Below, one piece after another: positions 10,259-20,887 of a DNA stretch of 64,000 nt. Origin of the DNA: Kudoa neothunni (taxonomy: Eukaryota > Cnidaria); assembly GCA_964304625.1 (NCBI GenBank), contig OZ199840.1:6758001-6822000 (forward strand), written 5' to 3'. A program made the position numbers and the translations under genes. The notes under the pieces were generated by a model. It had not been told where the DNA came from. It was given only the letters and a program-made list of their open reading frames with translations, and did no database searches. Position 1 is the first letter of the stretch, and the number at the start of each line of letters is the position of its first letter.

Positions 10259-11515
10259 TTTGTTGACTAGATTAACTTAAGAAGTCGACCGAGTATTTAT
10301 TAATGCTTTATCCATTTATAGTCGTCTAATGTGGTGTGGGCTTTCCTATTATCACATTTATAAAATAACGAAACTATTTAATATGACGTCATTTTTTTTA
10401 AATTATAAAATAGATTTAATATAAAAATTTTGCATTTGAAATCCAGGTGGCAGGGACTTACTGAATTAACTGTAGTAGCACGTTTTCTTAAAGAGCTCAT
10501 TTCGCTGGTACGATTTAGAATTGTTTTTCGACGATACCAAATATATAAACATTCTCAGCGCATTTCAAGTGTGTCATTTTCTAATTTCACTCCTCTGAAT
10601 ATGTGTGTTAATTTCTCCTTACACAAAAATTGAATCCATTGTAAGTGTAGACCTGCTGCGCCCTATTTCACAAGTTTTATCATCAAACAAATAGCTCAAA
10701 ATAGTAGTCGTGCTTGAATCTTCAGATAATTTATCTTCCTTCGGTATCATTATAGGTATGACCAAGTCATGGATGGTTTACATAGTGTTAATCTTTAAAT
10801 CTTACATCATACCACTAATTTCATTAATTAAAATAGATTTTATAATTAACTTGACGTCGTAAAATCAATAATTACAAAAAAATAAAATTCATATAAACAT
10901 CACATTGAATGGAAAATTTTAGTCTTTGTTATTTAGAATAAATGTTGCCCTCAGCTAACAAAACGGCATTTTTATAGTTTGGGGCATGCGCGTTACGTGA
11001 AGCATTAGTTGGATAGACTCAATCCCAAGACGAAATCTCGTCAACCTTGCGTAATAAAAAACCCACATTAAGTGTATTAAGTAAGACTATAATAAAAATT
11101 TACAGTTATAAATTTTTTAATTTCTTTCAAAGGAATATAAATGGGTGATTTTTATAATATTAACTAATAAATCTGATTTTACCGTAAAAGACCATTTTTA
11201 TTATTTCTTAACCATAAATTATATTGTTTCGAAAGAATCTCTCTTATAATCTAGAAAATTTTCTGATATAGCTGTTATCAATCTTTCCTTAAATTGTCTT
11301 TTTTCACAGCACCAATACTGTTTCGTTTAATTATTTATAATCCTTTAAATAAAAGAACTATTAGAACGAATTTTCTAATGTTTATATGATTATGAAGCAT
11401 TTAAAATTTTGAATTTTTAGCGTCACGACCACTCATCCATTTTCAGTCTGCGTTGCGCGAGCGTGTCAATATCAGTCTCCGGCAAGGCCTCGTCATATCG
11501 CAATCCACATTTATC
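10259..11515. other. Shared intergenic region between divergent genes
   Basis: About 1.26 kb separate the start codons of the zinc transporter and the putative mS26 gene, so their promoters should lie here. I see no certain core motif, no long supported frame and no repeat pair. A 67-codon frame at 10430-10633 has no recognisable features. Confidence 0.45.
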
Positions 11516-12369
11516 ATGGCTAATTTGTGTCGCTGTGTGATCACTTTAAATAAATCAGTCTTAGTAAATAGTTATGTATCAATTTTTTCGAGAATGCTAT
11601 GTTCAAAAAATGAAAATTCGTTCAAACGTTCTAACAAACAAAAAAAAGATGAATATGTTCGTGTGCTTCCTAAAGAAAGCGATTATAACCAAGATGAAAA
11701 AGATCATTATACACTTACATTTGCAACCAGGATCAGTCATTTTCTCGAAGAGTTTACGTCCGACAACACAGAGACGTAATTTTCCTTGGCTAATGAGGGG
11801 AATTGTAATTTATGCTTTGCTTGCGTAGAAACAAGTCCCAAAATCAAGCTACAAAAAATAACGTAATTGAAACGATTCCCGGATTCTCCTACAACGACCA
11901 AACTAACATCGATAACATAAGGTAGTTTTGAATTTTACTAGCAGTTAATGTTGAGATTAATCTGGTTTGATATTTAGAAGAAAATCTGCAGAAAAAGTCA
12001 CCAACAAGTTCAAACAAGTAGAAAATGAAATAATAAATGAAGATAAATTGATCGAAGAGAAACAAATAGATAATATTGTTTGCGGAATGGAATATCTACA
12101 AGTATATTGTTGGATACAATAGTTCAATTGTTTTATTGATTCGCGTTTAGTCTATTAGTGATAAATTTGTCACCTATGACAATCTTGAAACTACCATCAA
12201 TCGTGTGTTAGATAATCCCACTTGTTACTGCTTTGCGTTAGATACGAATGGACTAAAACACCATGGCTATACTCAAATTGAGAGTCAAGAAATGAAATCT
12301 TTGTGGGATGGGAATCCTCATCCAAGCAGTTTCGAATCGTATGTAGATACGAGAAAACCGTCGAATTAA
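11516..12369 (+). CDS. MRPS26: Probable mitochondrial small-subunit ribosomal protein mS26
   Basis: Four exons, 11516-11775, 11829-11921, 11978-12101 and 12151-12369, join in frame to give 231 residues; the introns are 49-56 nt with GT-AG ends. The identification rests on the C-terminal third. There a charged, likely helical stretch (about residues 115-158) leads into FVTYDNLETTINRVL and CYCFALDTNGLK. Animal mS26 has FITRENLEARVEAAL followed by YNWAITREGL in the same place, and is about 205 residues long. The N-terminus (MANLCRCVITLNKSVLVNS) has few acidic residues and could be a mitochondrial targeting sequence. The first ATG in a good context is used; the open frame upstream has no ATG. The middle of the protein is poorly conserved, so the call is probable only. 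Confidence 0.6.
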
Positions 12370-13909
12370 TTTTTCTTATTCTTTTTTGTTATACCCACAA
12401 ACTTTGACAATTTTTGGCATGAATAATTAAATTTTACAGCCGATCGTTAATTTATTGGAGATCGATGTTTTATGAGTTAATTTAATCTATAAGGTGTATA
12501 TTTTAAATTAATCTCCAATTATAGAACATCTATGCCACTGTATAACTCTTGCTTTTAACATTTTCATCTATTAGATCTTAATTTATATTTTTTCTAAATT
12601 TCATATTTATTTCAATGAGGTTGTCAGAAGTATTGCTTAATATGATAAGTTGGAAAATTATCCTAAGCCATAAGATAACGTACGTAACGAAATTTAAAAA
12701 AATAATGATGAATTATATAAAAATTTTAAATGTGGATGTATTCAAAGTGTCTTATGAATTTAAATAATGGAAATATTGGTTTTCTGGCTAGCACGTTTAT
12801 AACCGGGTTGGGTGAAATAGCCTAAAAAATATTTAAGTGCTTCATACATATAAATAATTTTTAAGTTCAGTGATTTGAAAAAAGTACAATAAAAAGGGCA
12901 TGAATTTTGATGGCTATGCTGCCGTCAATAATCCAATTATCACTTCTAACCGAAGAGATCAAACAATTATGCATAAGATATTCCGTCAAGTATATCTACA
13001 AATTAATAAGTTAGCTTTATTAAACTAACAACCAGGCGATATAAAATCAAAATTTTTAACGGCTTGTGTAATTTAAGAACTAGGTATTTAGCTACAGATG
13101 AAAAAGATAATAGAATTCAAACTTTCAGAAAATGATGTAGCAATAATTAAAAATGATAAAAATAAATTTCTTTCTAAGATTTCTTTGTTTTATGTGAATG
13201 ATTACTGCCCCAATTATATCAAAAGAACGATAACAAAACGTACATTTTAATGTGCGAACGCCCTTAACTAATAAAGGGGATTAACTTAATGGTTTTACTC
13301 ACTTCTTCCCCTTCTCGAAAAGGATTGTATTAAATTTTCTAATTACTGTTAAGTGAAAAAATATTTAGATAAACCATTCACCTCGTTCGATCATTAGATA
13401 AGTTATAATTTCATTTATGTTTCATTTAATTAAAAAAATTTAAATAATTTACATCGGATTTAACTTGTGACTAAAAAATTTTCGATCAATTATTTCGACA
13501 AGTTCATTCATAACGAAAAATTCAATCTGGCCATACGCTCAGCCTGATATAGATATCGAAATCTGCAAGCATTAAATATTTCAGTGCTTGTACTCTTTAA
13601 AAAATACTGTCATAGAAACACTAATTTTAATATAAATGAAATTATAACCGAAGAAAAAATCCAAACAACAAACTTTAGCCAAAAGTATGACTAGGAATTA
13701 TTTTTAATTCCTATTAAACTCATAATATCCGTATTATTGGGAGAGTAGTCACACTTGTTAATCTCAAGTACGATTCGATTTTTGTTATATTTATAAAATT
13801 TCTCTATACAATTCGTCACATTTCTAATTAATCCAAAGAAATTTGTATTTAATCGCGAAAAAACAATGTTTTTATAATTTAAAAGTAAAGTTATTATCTA
13901 CCCACTGAT
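12370..13909. other. No gene seen
   Basis: About 1.5 kb of AT-rich sequence downstream of the mS26 candidate. Only short frames, and no transposon ends were recognised. Confidence 0.4.
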
Positions 13910-15005
13910 AATTTCACCGCGAGATGATTTTTCAAGATATGATACCATTTTATTATAGAAGCCATCACAACGCGACGAGGTGAACTCCTCAAAACACTGA
14001 GGAATAGCTAACTCCAATTCATTTTCATTCTGGCTACACCCACCAATTACCAAATTTCTTCACAAAGCAAATACGTTTTACACGTGATAGAGGAAAGGAG
14101 AATATGGCGGTAAGTATTTTATCGTCAAATTCTCCTTCAATATTATGAATTGTAACTCATCGTATTGGTGGATCCCTGAGTCATCCATGATAAAAACGGG
14201 GCTCTCTATTCCTTTATCAATACGGCAGTCTTAAGTTTTTGAGATAAATTTTGAATTCGTCCTCTGTAATCGTTTAATTTTGGACTCTTTTGTATATCAC
14301 ACCATCTTTATTTGCAACAATCATAACTGAAATATTTCGACTTTTTGCTGTAGGAACTAACGCGTAAGTTGAGTTTCCCCTCCGAAATTCCCCGCGTTTT
14401 ATCCTTGTCACCACAGCAAAATCAACATCGCCAAGAAACCCAATATGCTCATGTTTCACTTTAAGTTCTAGGTTAAGAAACATGTCAGCGTATTCCTTTC
14501 TTTGTTTCAAGAAATTATTGCAATTTCTGCACTTTGGAGTTGTCTTAAGATTCTTTATTGTGTATTGGAATTCCCCCATTACACAATCAATGGTACTGAT
14601 TGAAACACTCTTGCCAAACCCCTCTTGGACTTTTTGTCGAAGCTCTTTCAGAGTAATCAATGGATTTTCATCAATCCATTTGATTATTTTCTCTTTATCT
14701 TGTGCTGATAATATTGAGCGTCTATTACCACCTCTTTTCTTTGATTCCAAGCTATTGGTCTTCTTGAAATTCGCTATTATACTTGAAATAGCAGTTCTAG
14801 ATAGCCCGGTTTCTATTATAATTCCAGAATTATTCATTCCCAAATTACATAGTCCATAAATCTCTTCCCCGATATGCATTGATGTAGTGGATCTTTGTTG
14901 ACGTCTTTCTTGCGTTTTTTCGTTAGGAGAAGTTTTTATTATACTTGATTCTGAATCCAGAGGAGCATTTCCTGAATCATGATGTTGAGAGTTCATCATC
15001 AACAA
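13910..15005 (-). pseudogene. IS630/Tc1-like transposase, broken
   Basis: The minus-strand frame from 15005 to 14274 encodes a helix-turn-helix half (IYGLCNLGMNNSGIIIETGLSRTAI, cut here to its idea: two helices around a TGLS turn), then a second winged region (WIDENPLITLKELRQKVQEG) and the start of a DDE_3 catalytic core (HIGFLGDVDFAVVTRIKRG, RRGNSTYALVP). The first catalytic Asp-Glu pair normally read IDEVGF appears here as GDVDF, so the first active-site residue may be lost. Past 14274 the core continues in another frame with IMDDSGIHQYDEL and KYLPPYSPFL, which carry the second Asp and the usual PPYSP box, then NELELAIPQCFEEF. At least one frameshift is therefore present. Terminal inverted repeats were not found. 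Confidence 0.75.
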
Positions 15006-16246
15006 TATGGGTATCTCTAATTAGATCTTCAATTATGGAAATGAGCTCGTATGTTTGCAATCAAGGCCGTCGGTTTGGGAATGAACTCGTAATTGTTGCA
15101 ATAAAGATCGTCGTGCTTCCAATTAATCGCAAAAGATTTATAATCAAGCATATAATAAAAGCAACTTTGTTTTAGTGTTATTTAAATCATATAAAGAAAT
15201 TTTGTATCCTATTCATTTATTGAATTACAACGAAATGATCATCCAAGTCATTACATAATTATTCTGTGAAAACCATAAAAATAAAACATATTTAATCATC
15301 AAACCATTTAGAAATGGCTTATAGTAATTTATTTTCATTCTGGTTACATTGGCTACTTAATGTTTTCAAGCGAAATACAGTTGTTTCTGGATATTGCGCA
15401 GTTGAAGCATGTACGATGCTATAAAAGTTGTTAGTTTTAACAATTCTTATATGTTGAAAACTTTGTTCGATAAATGCTTAAAACAGTTTAATTTTTAAGG
15501 ATTTAATGACATAGATAAAATTTTAAATAAGATACTAATTAATCTGTCATTCAAAAATTTATTTACAACGATTAAATCAAATGTGGCAATTGATCTACAT
15601 AATAGATTCAACGAATGTTCATCGAATATTAATTTCTTTTTTACTTGAAACTTTACAAAACCAACCCTGATTAATTATTCATTATTTTTTATCTCAATAA
15701 TTAATCACACTTACAGGAAATGCAATCCATCTCTGGCTTTATACTGCGACTGGCACAAAAGCCCCGCTTCGCGTAGGTTTCCTTGCCCGACCAAGTAGAC
15801 TAAAGCTTTGAGTAGGCCAAGGTCATTTTAAGTATAAAGTAAATTAAGAGTATTTGGACAAATAGAACAAAGATTACGCAAATAAAATTTGATCTATTTA
15901 ATTAATATAGAAATGGTGTAAAACCTAAAGAAAACATTTATTAATGCGTTTTTAGTTATTAAGTTTAATATTACGACATATATTTATAATCTACTGAAAC
16001 ACCAAACTTTGATATGTGAGTATATGATCTACTTAGATTTCTTGACCGTTAATTGTTACGTTTTACACAGTACGTTCACAAAAATGTACGTTTAAAGAAT
16101 GTAAACATAAATATCACATGAGTTTTCTCAAATTTATTTTAATTTTGTAACGCATTAATATATAAAAAGTGGCAACCAATGAGTTATCTGATCGGTCTCT
16201 GTTATTTATTATAAATAAATTTTGGAGTTATTAATGTAAATAACTA
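15006..16246. other. No gene; short direct repeat at 15041-15112
   Basis: A unit of about 33 bases (AATGAGCTCGTATGTTTGCA then ATCAAGGCCGTCG) is followed by a diverged second copy (AATGAACTCGTAATTGTTGC then AATAAAGATCGTCG). A GC-richer patch at about 15740-15830 does not fold as a tRNA by eye. Otherwise no feature is supported. Confidence 0.45.
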
Positions 16247-18232
16247 CAGTCGAGATTGGATATTGCGTGGGTTTCTGGGACCAACAAAAACCCACGCAAT
16301 AACAAATTTTTACGCAATATCCAAACCTTTGCGTGCGCATTATACTATAAAATACGATTTTTTCGTGTTTACGTCCGATGCCAATTAGTGAAAATCAATT
16401 ATATATATATAAATATATTATTTAATTAAATGAAATGTGATTTATCAAATTTTGTCGAAAAAGCTTGTAATTTTAGTTTGTCGGAATCTTTCTCTTGATA
16501 TTTTTAAAACTCGGTCCATTATGGGATGTAAATCAAACGATCCCGTCGGATCCTCTTTAATAAAAGCTTCCCTCAGAACGTTCACTGCATTTTTCATTTG
16601 ATTAATTGAAATTTTGATGTCTTCAATGATTGATTCGCTATCGTCAGATTCGTCACTTATGGGCAATAAGTAATAAGTCCTCATTATTTTCTTCCTCACA
16701 TGCTGCTTCATAATCGTCATCAAACATATTTTCTGAATCTTCGATTTCATCTAGAAAAAATTAATTACGTATACGTTAAATATTACCTTGAGAACAGTTG
16801 CTGATTTGAGGTATCTCACTCACACCTTCTTGGTCTATAAACTGATAATAACTTTATTGTCGTAATTTTATTTAATACCTCCAAATATTTTTGATTTTTT
16901 AAAGCAATTAATAATAATTTTCGGCGGAATACTGTCCCAACATTTAGTTAATGTTATCATTGAGTCAAGCAATGTATATTTTGTTATGATAGAATCTTCG
17001 CATAAAACCATTCGCTCGGTCATTGAACTTTTGTACCTGCTTTTAAGGCAGCGAATGATGCCTAAATCAAGGGGTTGTAAAATATTAGTTGTATTTTTAG
17101 GTAAGAACAAAAATTTGATATTTTCAAAGCAATCAATATTTTTTGGATAGCCTGGACATTGGTCCAACAAAATTAAGACTTTTCTATTCTGATTTATCAT
17201 CCTTCGGTTAAACTTTTTCATTATTTCTATAAATATACTAGAAGTCATCCATGCACTTTTTTGTGCATAATATTCACATGGGAGGTGTTTGACTCTTTTA
17301 AAACATCTAGGATTTTGAAATTTCCCGATAATAACTAATGGGAACTTATCCCCATTTAAAGCTGAGGACAGTAAAACAGTCACCCTTTTTTTGGATAATT
17401 TTTTCCCCTTAATCCCGACTTCCTCCTCTAAAACGTAACTACTATTTTGTAACTGCTCATAATATAGAGCAGTTTCGTCGATGTTAATAACGTCTTTTGG
17501 ATTATATGCTCTGATCAAATCAATGTTCTCAATAATCCATGAGTCGACAGATGCAACATCTGCACTCGCAGCCTCGCCATGGAACTTTTTGAAAACTATC
17601 CCATATCTTGACTTGAACCCTGCAAGCCATCCCTTGCTGGCTTTAGAATTGGAAACTTTGTTTTCATTTGCAATATAAGAAGCCTTTTTGATAATGGCAT
17701 CTCCTGACAGAACGTTACCATTCGACCGTTGTTTAACAAACCAATCATACACTTCATCGTCTATATTTTTGAATCTGCCTGCCGAATGTCTCTTCCTTTT
17801 ACTTTCAATATCTGTATTTTTGAATTTATCTTCGTGCGAAAGAATTCTATCAAGTGTTGAATGACCTTAACTGTGATTTTACAATACTATTCAATAGAAG
17901 ACTACTATACCACTCAATTTAAACTTGGAAATTGTCATTGATTTCGCACCCTTCAACGTTTTTATTGAATTGTAGTAATGGATGATTTCCATTTTCTCTG
18001 AAATATTGCGTTGTTCACGGGACATAATGAAAAAACACTATCTGAATTAAACCAATTGACCACAAAAAACCACGCAATAACGAGACTTTTTGTATTAATA
18101 AATTTTTTTAAATTTTTTGTTAACAAATATTTTTACATTACAATAAGATAATAACAATTTGAAAAAACTAAATTTCTCTCTTTAAAGGATAACTTTGAAA
18201 ATCTCTAATTACGCAATATCCAATCTCGACTG
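16247..18232 (-). mobile_element. pogo/Tigger element with 22-bp inverted repeats and TA flanks
   Basis: The element is 1,986 bp. Its two ends are identical inverted repeats for the first 22 bases, beginning CAGTCGAGATTGGATATTGC. TA dinucleotides flank it at 16245-16246 and 18233-18234, the normal target of the Tc1/mariner/pogo superfamily. One transposase gene runs on the minus strand from about 17995 to 16445. Identical ends and a gene with only one clear break point to a fairly recent insertion. Confidence 0.93.
16445..17995 (-). pseudogene. pogo/Tigger transposase gene with short introns, one frameshift
   Basis: The likely start is MEIIHYYNSIKTLKG at about 17993, a psq-type N-terminus. 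A 40-45-nt intron then leads to HSTLDRILSHEDKF and the CENP-B-type DNA-binding half (EVYDWFVKQRS, GWLAGFKSRYGIVFKKFHGEA). The DDE_1 catalytic core has Asp residues in INIDETALYY, ILLDQCPGYP and LQPLDLGIIRCLK. After FKKSKIFG the gene has two more short introns, both with GT-AG ends, around an exon reading DQEGVSEIPQISNCSQ; the last exon starts DEIEDSENMFDDDYE. One frameshift near 16675 separates this from the C-terminal tail (SDESDDSESIIEDI ... FDLHPIMDR ... KITSFFDKI). The tail FDLHP.MDR also occurs in the Tigger at 56332, showing kinship. Confidence 0.88.
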
Positions 18233-20212
18233 TATGTTTAAATCAAAAAGTAAAAGAATTTTAAACTGTTTCTAAATAAAATGGGAATTACACGTGAATC
18301 CAAATATGCTCGACTTAGGATTTTAAAATTATTTTTTATGATGAAAAAATTTTGAAAGAGAAATCAATTAGTAGGATAAATTGTAGGGAACGACTTTGTT
18401 CCGATAGTACGTCGGTGCCGCATTAAGTTCGTATACAGCTACTGCAGTTAGTCCGAAATTGGATTTTAATTAACTTACCTTAAATAATTAGACGCATTAA
18501 CTTTATTTAATATTTTTAAAAATGAATAAGCACTACTGAGCGTTTAAAATTTCCTCTTTAGAGCTCCTAAAATCGATTTTCTCATTGTTGTTCAAAGTAA
18601 TCTCTAAATCATATCATATGAATTGGACTAATCTTGTTAAACATCAACAAATAAATTTCATATTAATGCTAGGCTACATTACCTAATGTTACCTTCCTTG
18701 TTTGAACTAATTCAATTATTAAATTATTTTCCAATAATTTTAAAGTAAAATAAACACTATGGTACGTTTGAAATTAATTTTTTAAAACTTTAACGAAATG
18801 ATCTTATTTATGTTCAAATAAATCCTCAAATCATACCACGTGAAATTGTTTTTATTGTCATTTTGTAGTATGAAAATCTTTTATAAGTTTTTAAGTATTT
18901 TTCTGTGTTAAAATAAAATTTTATCTTTCCATATGTGTGTGCGAATGGAACGATATGTCTCTCTATAAAGAATAAAAAATCCGTACACACACATGGATTT
19001 CCTGTTTGCTTTATATATATATATATAGATTGAGAAACTACGTTTTGTAAGCTTCTAATGTAGGGCTTCCCGATTCATTTTAGTTTCCGGACCCCCTACC
19101 ATTTTCGAGGACAATTCTGCACCCTTTCTTAAAAAACAGATTTAAAATTGATTTATTTGTTGGTAGGGAAAATATTTTTATTATAATAACAATAAAAAGA
19201 AAATATCGCCTATTTTAACAAGAAAACATATGTGAATAAAATAAATAAAGCTGATAATAAATTAAATGGTTTGAATTTTTTTTCTTGTCTTATTGAGACA
19301 ATAATTGGGTCAAAATGGGACTGTTCACCTGGTAAAGTTGACTAAATCATAATTTGTTAAGGTACAAGATATGTTAATATTTTTAAGAAAAATAACAGGT
19401 GTGAATAGTTGAGCTTACGCGAAAATTTTGATTTTGTTGTTTAATTAAGAATTTACAAATTTAATGAGGAAATTAAGTATGTGACCCAATCTCGAATGCA
19501 TAGTTGTAATTTATAGAATTTTTGAGTGGAAATTGACTTTAATTTAAAGTATAAAAATTTAAAATAATTTAACAAAATCTAAATAACGTAACCTTGAGAC
19601 TAATTAAAATTTAATTCTTACTTGCCATATAGTTTAAATAAAAACAATACAATTTTTACTAATTCATCCATTTTAAAACTTTTTGTATATCGTTTATCTT
19701 TCCCATTAAAAAATAAATATTTCATAATTTTTTATGCTGTTCTATTTAAAATTTAAACTAAATAATTTATTCACGAATGAAAGAGGAATAAGTTATCATT
19801 TTTATTTCATATATTAATAAATAGTAAATAGTATATTGAAAGTATAAATTAATCTTCAGCAAAATTCATCAAATGACTATTTATTTAACAGACCATGAAT
19901 TTCATATTTATTTAAATTCTTTCAAACCGTTTAAATTAAGAAATCCATGTTGAGTAAAAATCGTATAAGACATGGTTATCGCGAACACTCATTATTTAGC
20001 AAGAATAAAGAAAACATACGAAACATTTATTATCTTTGCAGTTCGAAGCACTACATTTCAGTTGTCACAAACTTTATTTCATGTTCCATCATCTAATGAT
20101 TAAAACAGTCTTCATTTAAATTTTTGTATTTTATTACTTAAAGCCTAACTTTTAAATAGTTAACATAGAAATGTTATAAATCTATGAACTCCAGTAATTT
20201 ACCCATAAAATA
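18233..20212. other. No gene; possible decayed hAT-like end near 19070
   Basis: About 2 kb of AT-rich sequence without frames. Around 18930-19000 GTGTGTGCGAATGG and CCGTACACACACATGG form a loose inverted pair. At about 19066-19130 the text GGGCTTCCCGATTCATTTTA and GGACCCCCTACCATTTTCGA resembles the start of hAT-type short elements, but no partner end was found. Confidence 0.35.
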
Positions 20213-20620
20213 CAGTCAGTGACCGGTTTTACGCACTTTTTAAAAAGAAATAAAATTTGAATAATCGAATGTACAATCAATGTATAATTTTTTTAAATGT
20301 TTTTATCAAAGAACTTGGATCTAAATAATATAATAAGGCCGAGAAATTTCCAGATCATTAATCATGTGACTACGTGACTGTTCGGTTTTACGCACTTTTT
20401 TTGGAACGTTTTTGAAAAAAATAGATGAATTTTGTTTAATTTTCAAAAGAATTAAATTAAAACAAATAAAATAAAATCAAAATATGAAATAATAAAATAC
20501 GCCCACGATATCTTCCCCAAAGCTGCCAAATTTGTTACTATGAGATAATGTCTATTTGTACAACAAATGTGTATGCGCGAAAGATTAAACGATTAATTAT
20601 TGTTGGTATTATTTCTCGTC
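20213..20620 (+). mobile_element. pogo-type element, 5' end only
   Basis: TA at 20211-20212 is followed by CAGTCAGTGACCGGTTTTAC and GCACTTTTT, which matches the left end of the pogo at 25001 over its first 22 bases or so. A second CGGTTTTACGCACTTTTTTT lies about 175 bases inside. Near 20470 a frame reads SKYEIIKYAHDIFPKAAKFV, matching the psq-type N-terminus of the pogo at 8012 (EEKYKIIKYFESLPFKHAKI). The gene is then lost, with no downstream end, so this is a 5' remnant. Confidence 0.75.
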
Positions 20621-20887
20621 TTATTCATTAGTTATAATAAAAGTAAAATAAGTCTAATACAATAAAACATTTTTTATATACATATTAGGGTGTTATGGGT
20701 CAGCCTTTCTATTTTGCTAAAATTTGTTATATTAAGTAGTGTTCATTATCCAATACATTTTATAAAAACAACCAAATTTAACGCATTAGCTTCACGCGCA
20801 AGATGAATTCTGAAGAACACGAATTGTTTAAAAATAACTTTTACTCATATTATGATATGAAAGAATCTCTTGATGATTTCATTAAGG

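Noticed and set aside
15720-15830. GC-rich patch as a tRNA or SINE head
   Set aside because: No cloverleaf could be drawn, and A/B box spacing was not convincing on either strand.
19066-19140. Start of a hAT-type short element (GGGCTTCCCGATTC)
   Set aside because: No inverted partner end or target duplication was found within several kilobases.
20820-20887. Short open frame MNSEEHELFKNNFYSYYDMK before the hAT
   Set aside because: Only about 28 codons before the hAT end; nothing continues it on the far side of the element, so it cannot be supported as an exon.
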